This document shows positions 7,680 through 17,034 of a stretch of DNA of 64,000 nt, piece by piece. Both the position numbers and the translations under genes were made by a program. Source of the stretch: Prochlorococcus marinus bv. HNLC1 (GTDB lineage: Bacteria; Cyanobacteriota; Cyanobacteriia; PCC-6307; Cyanobiaceae). Below the pieces are notes generated by a model that made no database searches, was not told the DNA's origin, and saw only the letters and a program-made list of their open reading frames with translations. Within the stretch, counting starts at the first letter, position 1; every line of letters starts with the position of its first letter. The stretch spans positions 262,586-326,585 of the forward strand of contig GL947594.1 of NCBI GenBank assembly GCA_000218705.1, given 5' to 3'.

Positions 7680-8838
7680 TTAATTTTCTTTAATTTGGAA
7701 ATAAACTCTTTCAAGACGATCTATATTTTTTTCAATTGTATATCTTTCAATAACTCTTTCTCTCGCTTTAATTCCCAAAATTTTTGTAAAATCTGGATGA
7801 TCTTGCAAAATTGGAATCATTGTTTTTAATTGAGTTGTTACATCATCAGTAGAAATTACTATTCCAGCTCCATTATCTAAAACTTCACCATCAGCTCCTG
7901 CATCGGTTGCAACGCAAGCAGTACCAGAAGACATTGCTTCTAGTAGAGATAAAGATAATCCCTCCACTAAACTAGGCAAAAAAAATACCTCAGCAATTTG
8001 CATAATTGCTACTCTTATTTCAAGATTGGATTCTTCTCCCCACCATATTAAATCCTCTTTTTCTAAATCTGAGAAATTATGCTCTAAAGATGGCTTCATG
8101 GGTCCGTCTCCCACTATTAAAAGCATACAATTTTTGCTTTTTGTTTGACGCCATGCTTTTAAAAGTGCTTCTATATTTTTTTCATTAGCAATTCTGCCCA
8201 TATAAAGAAAAATTCTTTTACTCCCGATTTTTTCTCTTATTAAAATATGGTTTTTATTTATTTTATCTGAGGGTTTCCAAATATTTTGATCAACTCCATT
8301 TGGAATAATTATTTGTTTCTCTGAACTAACACCCAGTTTTGCTAAGACCTCTTTTTGATCTTGAGAGAAGACTATTACTCTATTAAATTTAGCGAGACTA
8401 GGAGCATATAATTGGTAAGTTAATTGTTGAGCACTTGCAGTAAGATTTCTTATCTTTGAATCAAATGCTGGATGAAATGTTGCAACTAAGGGAACATTCA
8501 TTTGTTGGCAAATCTCAGGTAATCTAAAATCTAATGGAGATAATGTGAAGGCTGGCATGGACTATATCTGGTTTAAGTTTTTCAAGAGAATCTTTTAATT
8601 CTTTTTCTGCTCTAGGTGAAGGTATTGTATATACTTGAGATTTAATTAAATAAGGAAGACTTACCTCTGGATCATTGGCTAGAAAAAGTGATTCAGATTT
8701 ATTATTAGGTAAATGATTATCAAAATGAATAAAACTTACATTATGGCCTCTTTTTTTTAAATGTTCTGTAATTAAATTTCCATAACTAACGTTTCCACAG
8801 AATGGAGATTTTTTTCCTAGCCAAGCTATGCTAACCAC
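7680..8838 (-). pseudogene. GT4-type glycosyltransferase, frame broken once in this sequence
   Basis: Two minus-strand frames (8838-8524 and 8558-7680) together make one 385-residue glycosyltransferase of the GT-B, family 4 type. The N-terminal part has MVSIAWLGKKSPFCGNVSYG and runs to KPDIVHAS. The C-terminal part has GRIANEKNIEALLKAW, LIVGDGPMKPSLE and the nucleotide-sugar motif EGLSLSLLEAMSSGTACVA. The two join if one base of a GG pair at 8550-8551 is removed, giving HASFTLSPLDFRLPE without a gap. Sugar donor and acceptor are unknown; an envelope or lipid glycan role is an inference from family. Sequence error is more likely than real inactivation. Confidence 0.85.
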
Positions 8839-8908
8839 AAATATATTTTTAGTTATTTATTTAATATACAGTTAGAGAGAAAACCTATAAATTATATTAA
8901 AGAAATAT

Positions 8909-9688
8909 TTATCTATAAAATTCTCCCAATATTTTTAAAGATGATATTTCTTTCCCTAATTGAGCGGGAATCCAAATGCAAAATATTTTTAGTATTTTTT
9001 TCCATACTTCTTTTGGACCCAATAATTCTCCATTTGATTTTATAGGTAAATCTGGGAAAAGTAGTCTTTGCATTAATGCAATTTCGGATGCATTTAGATT
9101 TATTAAACTTCTTGAATCTTCGACAATTGAAAAGCCTTCACTAGGGATAAAAAAACATGTCCAATCCCAATTGCCAATAGGAGGCTGAATTGGTTTACCA
9201 GTTTCGCAGCAGTAATGTAAGGGTAAACTTAATCCACCAATTGCTAAAAGATGCATAAGTGATTGAATGCTCATAGCTAGTATTTTAAGGTCGCTTTCTG
9301 CTAAAGCTTTGTATTCACACAAACGATCTAAATGAGCAAGAACTGTAGAAAGATAATTATTTTGAGTATCCTCATTTCCTATTAAAAGAAAAGTTAATTC
9401 TGTAATTGCTTGAGCTGCTGCTAAGCATTCAATACTTTTTCCCAATCCGCTATAACTTTTTATAATTTTTAATTGACGTATAGTTTTAAGATTTTTTTTA
9501 CCAAATATTTGAATTTCCAAAAGTGTTAAAGGAGCCGCTGAGGCTAAACTGCTTTTAGGTTTCCTCGCTCCAGGCACAGCAAATCGGCTTAATCCTTGCT
9601 CTTCAGATAATACAGTTATTAAACGATCATTTTCACCAAGAGGTGTAGCTTTAATGCATAAACCTTTTAATCTTTTTTCATTTGACAT
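8909..9688 (-). CDS. recO: DNA repair protein RecO
   Basis: RecO binds single-stranded DNA and, with RecR, loads RecA on SSB-coated DNA in the RecF pathway. The 259-residue protein has the N-terminal OB-fold pattern KGLCIKATPLGENDRLITVL, then EQGLSRFAVPGARKPKS and LLEIQIFG, followed by a helical domain. The mid-region CCETGKPI and WTCFF keep part of the zinc-ribbon cysteines. Its ATG sits 1 bp from the stop of the deoC-like gene upstream on the minus strand, so the two are co-transcribed with the hibernation factor. Confidence 0.9.
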   Translation of the reverse strand: MSNEKRLKGLCIKATPLGENDRLITVLSEEQGLSRFAVPGARKPKSSLASAAPLTLLEIQIFGKKNLKTIRQLKIIKSYSGLGKSIECLAAAQAITELTFLLIGNEDTQNNYLSTVLAHLDRLCEYKALAESDLKILAMSIQSLMHLLAIGGLSLPLHYCCETGKPIQPPIGNWDWTCFFIPSEGFSIVEDSRSLINLNASEIALMQRLLFPDLPIKSNGELLGPKEVWKKILKIFCIWIPAQLGKEISSLKILGEFYR

Positions 9689-10351
9689 TTATTGATTTCT
9701 TAATTCTTGGAAAATATCATGATAGTAAGATGTTCCAATACAATCAGCTCCTGCTTCTAAAGTATCTTTTACATTTGCGATCGTTTTTATCCCTCCCACT
9801 ATTTTAATAAAATTATTTTTGCCTAATAAATGCATTATTTCTTTGATCTCATTAACTCCTAAATATTGACCAAAACCATCTCCAAATTGAAAATTCTCTA
9901 TACCTAGTTCAAGAGAAATATTTATTGCTTTAGTAAAGATTTCTTTACTTAGCTGTCTTTTATTAAAAATCAAAGTGATTGGCAATTCTAATTTTGATAT
10001 ATTTTCAATGTCTCTTGCAAATTCTTCATCCTTATTATTTGATAATGTGAAAAATTTTGGTGTATATTCTATTGCTTCTGATCCAGCATCCTTTGCATAA
10101 TCAATTAATTCTTGCACAAAATTATTTGGTAAATCTGCAAATGGATAAGAGATTAGTGTATGTATTTTTATATTGGACAATGGAAAATTATCTTTTACGT
10201 AAGATAGAAAATTTAATGAAGTTGATATATTTTTAATATTATATTTCTTAATCAAATTTATATTATTTGTAAAAGATTCTTTTGATAAATATGGATTTAA
10301 AAGAATTGAGTGAATTTTTTCATTAAATTCATAATCTTTATTTGCGCTCAT
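9689..10351 (-). CDS. DeoC-like aldolase homologue lacking the Schiff-base motif
   Basis: The 220-residue TIM-barrel protein resembles deoxyribose-phosphate aldolase, especially at the end: IKIVGGIKTIANVKDTLEAG and ADCIGTSYYHDIF correspond to the phosphate-binding part of DeoC. In genuine DeoC the catalytic Schiff-base lysine lies in a KTSTG-type motif. Here the matching place reads QFGDG (residues 155-159), with no Lys. The second conserved lysine is kept as K183 in IKIVGGI. The fold is probably preserved and the classical aldolase reaction probably lost. It sits tightly between the hpf gene (4 bp) and recO (0 bp). The function is unclear. Confidence 0.8.
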   Translation of the reverse strand: MSANKDYEFNEKIHSILLNPYLSKESFTNNINLIKKYNIKNISTSLNFLSYVKDNFPLSNIKIHTLISYPFADLPNNFVQELIDYAKDAGSEAIEYTPKFFTLSNNKDEEFARDIENISKLELPITLIFNKRQLSKEIFTKAINISLELGIENFQFGDGFGQYLGVNEIKEIMHLLGKNNFIKIVGGIKTIANVKDTLEAGADCIGTSYYHDIFQELRNQ

Positions 10352-10355
10352 TTAA

Positions 10356-10940
10356 TTATTTTGATTGAATTAGTCCATACCCTCCATGATTTCTTTTATA
10401 TATAACTTGTAGTTCATTATTTTTTTTATTTCGGAAAAAATAAAAATCATGATCAATAAAATCAAGTTGTCTTCTGGCTTCAGATATTGATATCGGTTCC
10501 ATTTCAAAATATTTATTTTTAATAGATGGTTCCGGTAAGCTTCCTTTTAACCCTTCTTTTAAAAAATCAGTAGTTTCTGCAGCGATATTTGAAGTATCAT
10601 CTAAACTCGAATTTTTTAATTGAATTGTTTCTTTGTGGTTACTATTAATTGTTCTTTCTTTGTATTTTCTTAGCTTTCTGCAAAGTTTATTAGATACCAA
10701 ATCTATACTTGAATACAAGTTATCTGATTTTTCTTCTGCCCTTATTATTATTCCATTTGCAAAAATAGTTACTTCTGCACTTTGAAAAGATACTCTTGGA
10801 TTTTTTTCGATAGAAAGATGTATATCTGCTTCTTTGACGATATCTTTATAATGATGGGTAGCTTTAGTAATCTTTGACTCAGTGTATTCTTTAAGTGCGC
10901 CAGTCAGTTCAATGTTTTTTCCATGAATTAAGATTTTCAT
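10356..10940 (-). CDS. hpf: Long ribosome hibernation-promoting factor (LrtA/HPF)
   Basis: This protein stabilises inactive ribosomes and drives 100S dimers; in cyanobacteria the light-repressed form is called LrtA. The 194-residue length fits the long type. The N-terminal S30AE/YfiA domain runs from MKILIHGKNIELTGAL to about residue 100 and includes EADIHLSIEKNPRVSFQ. A disordered linker follows. The C-terminal dimerisation domain has SISEARRQLDFIDHDFYFF and ELQVIYKRNHGGYGLIQ. It is the first gene of the minus-strand hpf/deoC-like/recO run and is divergent from lipB with only 47 bp between starts. Confidence 0.93.
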   Translation of the reverse strand: MKILIHGKNIELTGALKEYTESKITKATHHYKDIVKEADIHLSIEKNPRVSFQSAEVTIFANGIIIRAEEKSDNLYSSIDLVSNKLCRKLRKYKERTINSNHKETIQLKNSSLDDTSNIAAETTDFLKEGLKGSLPEPSIKNKYFEMEPISISEARRQLDFIDHDFYFFRNKKNNELQVIYKRNHGGYGLIQSK

Positions 10941-10987
10941 AATAAGATTTTAAATTTTGCTATCTCTCCTTTTTAATTTACATAAAT

Positions 10988-11635
10988 ATGCTTCTTAGGA
11001 CATCTATACTGAAACAACCTAATAAAATTTTATATTTTGAAAAGGTTCTTAAATTACAAGAGCAATATCAAAAATCTCTAATTACTGGTACATCTAAGAC
11101 ACAATTTGTATGGATTGGAGAACATAATCTTTGTTATACCATTGGAAGAGGTGGAAACACTAATAATTTTTTACCTTCACTAGATAAAAATGTTGATATA
11201 TTCAAAATTAATAGAGGTGGAGAAGTAACTTGCCATATGCCAGGCCAATTGGTAGTTTATTTTGTACTAGATCTTAATAACTATAAAAAGGATTTAAATT
11301 GGTATCTAAGAACAATAGAAGAAATTATTATAAAAATCCTCTATCACTTTAATATTGATAGTTCAAGAAAAAAAGGTTTTACTGGAGTTTGGTGTGGTAA
11401 CAAAAAAATTGCTTCAATCGGTATTGGATGCAAAAGATGGATCACTATTCATGGATTTTCTTTAAATGTAAACTGTAATTTAAATCATTTTGAAAGTATT
11501 ATTCCCTGCGGAATTAAAGATTGCTTAATGACAAAAATGAGTGATTTTAATCCTCATGTAAGGATTATTGATGTTAAGGATATTGTTAAAAATATTATTA
11601 AGGAGGAATTTAATTTTAAATTTATATCAGAATAA
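10988..11635 (+). CDS. lipB: Octanoyltransferase
   Basis: LipB transfers octanoyl from acyl-carrier protein to lipoyl-dependent enzymes, the first step of lipoate assembly. The 215-residue protein shows [30 protein letters not shown], the lysine motif KKIASIGIG (catalytic K140), [12 protein letters not shown] and PCGI with the catalytic Cys174. The lipoylated E2 subunit of pyruvate dehydrogenase, a likely client, is encoded 3 kb downstream at 14542. fadD begins 1 bp after the stop, so both share a transcript. Confidence 0.94.
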   Translation: MLLRTSILKQPNKILYFEKVLKLQEQYQKSLITGTSKTQFVWIGEHNLCYTIGRGGNTNNFLPSLDKNVDIFKINRGGEVTCHMPGQLVVYFVLDLNNYKKDLNWYLRTIEEIIIKILYHFNIDSSRKKGFTGVWCGNKKIASIGIGCKRWITIHGFSLNVNCNLNHFESIIPCGIKDCLMTKMSDFNPHVRIIDVKDIVKNIIKEEFNFKFISE

Positions 11636-11636
11636 G

Positions 11637-13610
11637 ATGAATCAAATAACTTTAATAAAAAATATGAAAAAATTAGCTTATTTGACTTCCCCAAAGTTGT
11701 CTTCAAAAGAGATAAAAAGATTACAAGAGAGAGATTTTCTTCAAAATTTAAATCATCTTGATCAAATATGGAAATGTTTAAAAAATAGATATGGAGGTAT
11801 ATTAGCTGTTAAAGATTTAAGGGGCAAAAACAAAGAGGAATTTTCTTATTCAGAATTAGACGAATTAATAACAAAAGCGTCTCAAGCCTTTTATAAAATT
11901 GGATTAAGGAAAGGAGAAGTAGTAACTATTATTTCAGAAAATTCGCCAAGATGGTTAATCGCTGATCAAGCAATTATGAGATTATCTGCTATTGACGCGG
12001 TAAGAGGAATTAATTCTCCATCAGTTGAACTGGACTATATCATTAAGCACTCAAAATCTGTAGGTTTGATTATTCAATCAAATTCAATTTGGGAAAAATT
12101 AGAGAATAAAGAAGAACTTCTGAAAGATTTAAAGTTTATTATTAACTTGGAGGATTTTTCAGATAATGGAATTTTATCTTGGGAGGAATTTTTAAGATTT
12201 GGAAATGAAATAAGCTCAGTTAGTTATAAAGCAGATGTTGATAAATGTACTATAAATGATGTTGCGACAATACTTTATACTTCTGGCACAACTGGCAAGC
12301 CCAAAGGAGTTCCTCTAACACATGCAAATTTATTACATCAAGTAATAAATTTAGCTTGTATTGCCGACCCAAAACCAGGATCTTCTGTCTTAAGTGTTTT
12401 ACCTATTTGGCATTCTTACGAAAGGAGTGCTGAATACTTTTTTTTATCATGTGGCTGTTCTCAATTTTATACTTTACCAAAATATTTGAAAGATGATATT
12501 AAACAAATAAAACCAACCATAATGGCAACTGTTCCAAGGCTTTGGGAGGCTATATATGATGGCTTTTTTCTCGCTTTAAAAAAGATGCCTAATACTAAAC
12601 AAAAATTAATTAAGAGATTATTAATTAATAGTTCTAAATTTAAAAAGAACTTACGTAAATTTAGGAACCTACAAGTAGATGATTCAAGCATAATTGAAAA
12701 AATTAAAGCCTTGTTTTTAATTTTTTCTTGTTTCCCTGTTCATAAATTATCTTCAATATTTCTTTGGCCAAATCTCAAAAAACAATTATGCGGAGACAAA
12801 TTAAAATTTCCAATTAACGGAGGGGGTGCATTACCTGAGCATGTTGATTTGTTTTTTGAAGCATTAGGTATTGATGTTTTAGTTGGTTACGGCTTAACTG
12901 AAACAAGCCCGGTTTTAACTTGTAGGAGAACTTGGTGTAATGTTAGGGGCAGTTCTGGGCAACCATTGCCATCAACGGAAATAAAAATAGTTGGAGAAAA
13001 TAATTCAATTTTAAGATTTAAAGAAACTGGAAAAATATTTGCTAGAGGTCCACAAGTTATGGGAGGTTATCTTAATGATGCCTCTTCTTCTATGAAGGTT
13101 TTATCAATTGATGGATGGTTTGATACTGGTGATCTTGGATTCTTAATACCAAATGGCTCATTAATAATTACTGGTAGATCAAAAGATACTATTGTTCTTT
13201 CAAGTGGTGAGAATATAGAGCCAAATCCTTTAGAGGCTAAAATTCTAAGTTCTGAATTTATTTCTCAAGTACAACTAGTTGGTCAGGATAAGAAAAATTT
13301 ATCCGCTCTTGTTGTTCCTAATATTGATTTAATTGAATCTAAATTTTCTGAGAATGATTTAATAAAAATAAATCAAAATAAAGAGATTAGTAAATTTTAT
13401 AAATCTAAAATAAATAAATTACTCAAAAATAGGATAGGAGCTAGATCAGAGGAACAAATAATAGATTGTTTATTTATATCTCCATTTACTATTGAAAATT
13501 CTTTACTCACTCAAACCTTAAAACAGAAAAGAAAAGAAATTGAAAAATTATATGAAACTCAAATAGAAGAAATGTATAAAAAACAAATTAAACGAGAAAA
13601 TTTGATCTGA
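11637..13610 (+). CDS. fadD: Long-chain acyl-CoA/acyl-ACP synthetase (AMP-forming)
   Basis: This adenylate-forming enzyme activates free fatty acids; in cyanobacteria the homologue works mainly as an acyl-ACP synthetase that recycles lipid fatty acids. The 657-residue protein has the AMP-binding P-loop TILYTSGTTGKPKGVPLTH, a helical insertion near 290-350, VGYGLTETSP, GWFDTGDLGF and GRSKDTIVLSSGENIEP. I start it at ATG 11637, one base after the lipB stop. The same frame is open back to 11568, but that extension lies inside lipB. A second ATG at 11664 is possible. Its place next to lipB suits a fatty-acid theme. Confidence 0.9.
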   Translation: MNQITLIKNMKKLAYLTSPKLSSKEIKRLQERDFLQNLNHLDQIWKCLKNRYGGILAVKDLRGKNKEEFSYSELDELITKASQAFYKIGLRKGEVVTIISENSPRWLIADQAIMRLSAIDAVRGINSPSVELDYIIKHSKSVGLIIQSNSIWEKLENKEELLKDLKFIINLEDFSDNGILSWEEFLRFGNEISSVSYKADVDKCTINDVATILYTSGTTGKPKGVPLTHANLLHQVINLACIADPKPGSSVLSVLPIWHSYERSAEYFFLSCGCSQFYTLPKYLKDDIKQIKPTIMATVPRLWEAIYDGFFLALKKMPNTKQKLIKRLLINSSKFKKNLRKFRNLQVDDSSIIEKIKALFLIFSCFPVHKLSSIFLWPNLKKQLCGDKLKFPINGGGALPEHVDLFFEALGIDVLVGYGLTETSPVLTCRRTWCNVRGSSGQPLPSTEIKIVGENNSILRFKETGKIFARGPQVMGGYLNDASSSMKVLSIDGWFDTGDLGFLIPNGSLIITGRSKDTIVLSSGENIEPNPLEAKILSSEFISQVQLVGQDKKNLSALVVPNIDLIESKFSENDLIKINQNKEISKFYKSKINKLLKNRIGARSEEQIIDCLFISPFTIENSLLTQTLKQKRKEIEKLYETQIEEMYKKQIKRENLI

Positions 13611-13643
13611 TAACTATATATTAAAAACATATATTTATTTTTT

Positions 13644-14087
13644 ATGACCACAAAAGACTCTATTTCAATTAAAAGATCAATTGCGATAAAAGCTATTGTT
13701 ACTCCTATATGGAAACAAGATGCAGAGAATGAAATTAGTAAAGCAATATCCTCAACGGATCAACAATTATCTCAACTTGAACAAGAAGGTCAACAAGTAG
13801 TTAGTAATATTAGATCTCAAGCCGCTAATCCATTAGACCCAAGAGTTCAAGAACAAGTTGGGCAAATACAACAACAAATAGCTGCGAAAAGGAATGAATT
13901 AGAAGAGCAAAAAAGGAATTTATTACAGCAACAAAATCAAGTAAGAGATTTAAAAATGGATGATATTGTTGATCAAGGACAAATAGATAGTTTTTGCGAT
14001 GTTACTGTCGGTGATAACTTGATTAAGAAAATGCAAGTTTCCATTACAGTTAAGGATGGAATAATACAATCAATAGACAATCTTTAA
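13644..14087 (+). CDS. YlqD-like coiled-coil protein
   Basis: This 147-residue protein is conserved in cyanobacteria and resembles the YlqD family, whose function is unknown. The N-terminal SIKRSIAIKAIVTPIWK and C-terminal DVTVGDNLIKKMQVSITVKDG are short beta-rich pieces. They flank a Gln/Glu-rich helical region from about residue 35 to 110 (QLEQEGQQVV, then QIQQQIAAKRNELEEQKRN) that looks like a coiled coil. There is no signal peptide or membrane helix. It lies between fadD and a small orphan gene. The family assignment is from pattern memory. Confidence 0.72.
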   Translation: MTTKDSISIKRSIAIKAIVTPIWKQDAENEISKAISSTDQQLSQLEQEGQQVVSNIRSQAANPLDPRVQEQVGQIQQQIAAKRNELEEQKRNLLQQQNQVRDLKMDDIVDQGQIDSFCDVTVGDNLIKKMQVSITVKDGIIQSIDNL

Positions 14088-14159
14088 TTGTTAATTTAAA
14101 ACTTTTAGATAAAAAATATGTTTAGTATAGATTTCTAGAGTTTTTATAGATTCTTTTCC

Positions 14160-14342
14160 ATGCTTTCAACCAAAATTACATATGAACTAGCTGATTGGAT
14201 AAGAGAATGGATTAAAAGTAGAGATGAATCACCTTCAATTGAAAATTGTTTTAAATTTGTTGAATGGAAAAGTAAAATTAATGTATTAACTGAAAGTGAT
14301 AAATTACAAATAGAAGCAATATTAATTTATGAAACTTCATAA
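14160..14342 (+). CDS. Small conserved-looking hypothetical protein (60 aa)
   Basis: This is a 60-residue soluble protein starting MLSTKITYELADWIREWIKS, rich in Trp for its size, with a predicted mostly helical composition. It has no signal peptide, no membrane helix and no Cys pair. Codon use resembles the neighbours, and the frame is closed by two stops close together (TAA TAG). It is isolated, 72 bp from the YlqD-like gene and 199 bp from pdhC. I do not recognise the family. Confidence 0.6.
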   Translation: MLSTKITYELADWIREWIKSRDESPSIENCFKFVEWKSKINVLTESDKLQIEAILIYETS

Positions 14343-14445
14343 TAGATTTTTTAATGATATTAAAATTTAATTTATTTCAAAGATTATTTAGTTTATTAAA
14401 TTAAATAATTTAATTATTTATAGTTCCCATATTTACAGGTTTTCG

Positions 14446-14451
14446 TATAAT
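14446..14451 (+). promoter_or_regulatory. Candidate -10 element for pdhC
   Basis: A perfect TATAAT lies in the 199-bp gap before pdhC and would start a transcript about 85 nt upstream of the ATG. No convincing -35 element is seen, which is usual in cyanobacteria. The rest of the gap (14343-14541) is AT-rich with no other feature recognised. Confidence 0.35.
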
Positions 14452-14541
14452 AAGATTAGGAGTTTTTAAGGTTATTTAACTTGAAGAATTGTTGATACTT
14501 CAGTCGATAATCTCTAAGAACTAATGCTATAAAAATTATTT

Positions 14542-15885
14542 ATGTCTCACGAAATATTTATGCCGGCTCTTAGCTCAACTATGACTGAGGGAAAAATTGT
14601 TGAGTGGTTAAAAAATCCCGGAGATAAAGTTGAAAGAGGTGAATCAGTATTGGTAGTTGAATCTGATAAAGCCGATATGGATGTTGAATCATTTCAAGAT
14701 GGATATTTAGCAGCAGTTTTAATGCCCGCAGGTAGTACTGCGCCAGTTGGAGAGACTATCGGAATAATTGTAGAAAATGAGAATGAGATAGCAAGTGTCC
14801 AAGCTGAGAATAAAAATATTAGTGCAGTTAAAGATAAACCAGAAAAGATTGAGGTTGCTGATGAGGTAGATATACAAAGTACAAAGGAAGTTGAAAGAGT
14901 AAAGCCTCCTATAAAAAAAGTAAAAATACAAGAGAAAAAAATAGAGGTTAATGCATCGACTACTAATAGTTCTTCAAGAGTAGTTGCATCTCCAAAAGCA
15001 AAAAAAATTGCTTCTCAAATGGGAATTGACTTGTCAAAAGTAAATGGCTCTGGACCTCATGGAAGAATCCAGGCAGATGATGTACTAAAAGCAAAAGGTC
15101 AACCAGTTTCTGTCCCATGGATTGGGGAAGGAAATACCTCAGCATCAATTATTAATGTCAATTCTAATGAGAGCGTTCAATCAAATAATCCTGGTAATAG
15201 TTTTGGTAACCCTGGAGAAACTATTCAATTCAATACTTTGCAAAAAGCTGTTAATAAAAATATGGAATCTAGTTTGAGCGTGCCTTGTTTTAGAGTTGGT
15301 TATTCAATAAATACAGACAAATTAGATTCTTTTTATAAAACAGTTAAACAAAATGGTGTAACTATGACTGCAATATTAGTAAAGGCAGTTGCTAATGCAC
15401 TTAAGAATCATCCTCAGGTAAATTCCAGTTATTCTGAAAATGGAATTTCATATCCTGAAGAAATAAATGTTGCAGTTGCTGTTGCTATGGAAGATGGTGG
15501 TTTAATTACTCCAGTTTTAAAGGATCCTAACAAAACAGATTTATTTGAACTATCTAGAGAGTGGAAAGATTTGGTCAAGAGATCGCGCACGAAACAATTA
15601 GAGCCTGAAGAATATTCAACAGGTACATTTACGCTTTCAAATCTAGGTATGTTTGGCGTAGATAGATTTGATGCAATACTTCCTCCAGGGACTGGAGCAA
15701 TCTTGGCAATTGCCGCTTCAAAACCAACTGTTGTTGCTGGAGATAATGGATCTATCTCAGTTAAAAAAGTTATGCAGGTTAATCTTACTGCTGATCATAG
15801 AGTTATTTACGGAGCAGATGGTGCAGCTTTCCTAAAAGATTTAGCTAATCTTATTGAGAATCATCCAGAAACTTTGATAACTTAA
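14542..15885 (+). CDS. pdhC: Pyruvate dehydrogenase E2, dihydrolipoamide acetyltransferase
   Basis: This is the core subunit of pyruvate dehydrogenase, moving acetyl groups from E1 to CoA. The 447-residue protein has one N-terminal lipoyl domain (residues 1-77) with the lipoylated K43 in ESDKADMDVES, a charged linker to about 140, and a peripheral subunit-binding domain near 145-185 (SPKAKKIASQMGIDLSKV, then GPHGRI). The catalytic domain ends with TADHRVIYGADGAAF. DHR-x3-GADGA replaces the commoner DHR-x2-DG, as I recall for cyanobacterial and plastid E2. LipB at 10988 could supply its lipoate. Confidence 0.94.
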   Translation: MSHEIFMPALSSTMTEGKIVEWLKNPGDKVERGESVLVVESDKADMDVESFQDGYLAAVLMPAGSTAPVGETIGIIVENENEIASVQAENKNISAVKDKPEKIEVADEVDIQSTKEVERVKPPIKKVKIQEKKIEVNASTTNSSSRVVASPKAKKIASQMGIDLSKVNGSGPHGRIQADDVLKAKGQPVSVPWIGEGNTSASIINVNSNESVQSNNPGNSFGNPGETIQFNTLQKAVNKNMESSLSVPCFRVGYSINTDKLDSFYKTVKQNGVTMTAILVKAVANALKNHPQVNSSYSENGISYPEEINVAVAVAMEDGGLITPVLKDPNKTDLFELSREWKDLVKRSRTKQLEPEEYSTGTFTLSNLGMFGVDRFDAILPPGTGAILAIAASKPTVVAGDNGSISVKKVMQVNLTADHRVIYGADGAAFLKDLANLIENHPETLIT

Positions 15886-15894
15886 TTCATATTT

Positions 15895-17034
15895 TTGGAC
15901 TCAATTTATAAACAAGATGAATTAGATTTGCAGCTAAATTCATATGATTACAAACTAGATCCTTCTTTAATTGCAAATAAACCAAAAAGAATAAGGCATG
16001 AATCAAGAATGATGGTTGTAAGACAAGTTGGTTATGATATTAGTTCTTACGAAGATAAACTTACTAAAAATATAATTGATGAACTCAATAATGGAGATTT
16101 AATTATTGTTAATGATACCAAAGTAATGAAGGCAAGATTAAATGTTCAATTAAGTAATGGTTCTTTAGTTGAGCTATTAATTTTAGAATTAGTAAACGAT
16201 ACTGTATGGCTTTGTTTGGGAAAACCAGCTAAAAAACTAAAGTTAAATGATTGTGTGAAAATATTTTCAAAGAGAATTAATAAAAATATTGAATTGAAAA
16301 TAGTAGGAATTGATAAAGAAACAGGGGGTAGATTAATACAATTTCCAGATAATATAAATAATCTCATAACTATGGATGCATTACTTAATGATGTTGGGGA
16401 TATACCATTACCACCTTATATCAAAAATATAGATGAGAAATTAGCACATGAGAATTCTTATCAGACTGAATATGCAAAGAATCCTGGAGCGATTGCCGCT
16501 CCTACTGCAGGATTGCATCTCAGTAATAGCCTACTATCAAAGTTAAAAAAGAAAGGTATTAAAATAATGCCCATAACTTTGCATGTTGGTTATGGAACTT
16601 TTAAACCCATTGATCAAAATAATTTAATCGATTTAAAATTACATAAAGAATTTGTCAATATTGGTAAAAATGTAATCGATGAAATAAAAGCTACAAAACA
16701 ACAAGGTAAAAAAATTATCGCGATAGGAACAACTAGTGTTAGGGCTCTAGAAAGTTGTTATATCGAATCTAAAAAAGATATTTTCCCTATTCATAAAAAT
16801 GTGGATTTGGTAATTAAACCTGGCTTTAAATTTAAAGTTGTAGATGGTTTATTAACTAATTTTCACTTACCAAAGAGTTCCCTATTACTCTTAGTAAGTG
16901 CAATGATTGGAAGAAAGAGACTACTCAGTTTGTATGAAAAAGCCATAAAAGAAAAATATAGATTTTTCTCTTATGGCGATGCTATGTATATCAGTCCAGA
17001 GGCTTTTTTAGAAGGTTCTAAAATTAAGCATTAG
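15895..17034 (+). CDS. queA: S-adenosylmethionine:tRNA ribosyltransferase-isomerase
   Basis: QueA moves the ribosyl part of S-adenosylmethionine to preQ1-tRNA, forming epoxyqueuosine in the wobble position of GUN anticodons. The 379-residue protein starts from TTG at 15895 and contains [85 protein letters not shown] and YGDAMYI. The tRNA-Tyr(GTA) at the window start is a typical queuosine client. Its 3' end overlaps the convergent cysK by 11 bp. Confidence 0.95.
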   Translation: MDSIYKQDELDLQLNSYDYKLDPSLIANKPKRIRHESRMMVVRQVGYDISSYEDKLTKNIIDELNNGDLIIVNDTKVMKARLNVQLSNGSLVELLILELVNDTVWLCLGKPAKKLKLNDCVKIFSKRINKNIELKIVGIDKETGGRLIQFPDNINNLITMDALLNDVGDIPLPPYIKNIDEKLAHENSYQTEYAKNPGAIAAPTAGLHLSNSLLSKLKKKGIKIMPITLHVGYGTFKPIDQNNLIDLKLHKEFVNIGKNVIDEIKATKQQGKKIIAIGTTSVRALESCYIESKKDIFPIHKNVDLVIKPGFKFKVVDGLLTNFHLPKSSLLLLVSAMIGRKRLLSLYEKAIKEKYRFFSYGDAMYISPEAFLEGSKIKH

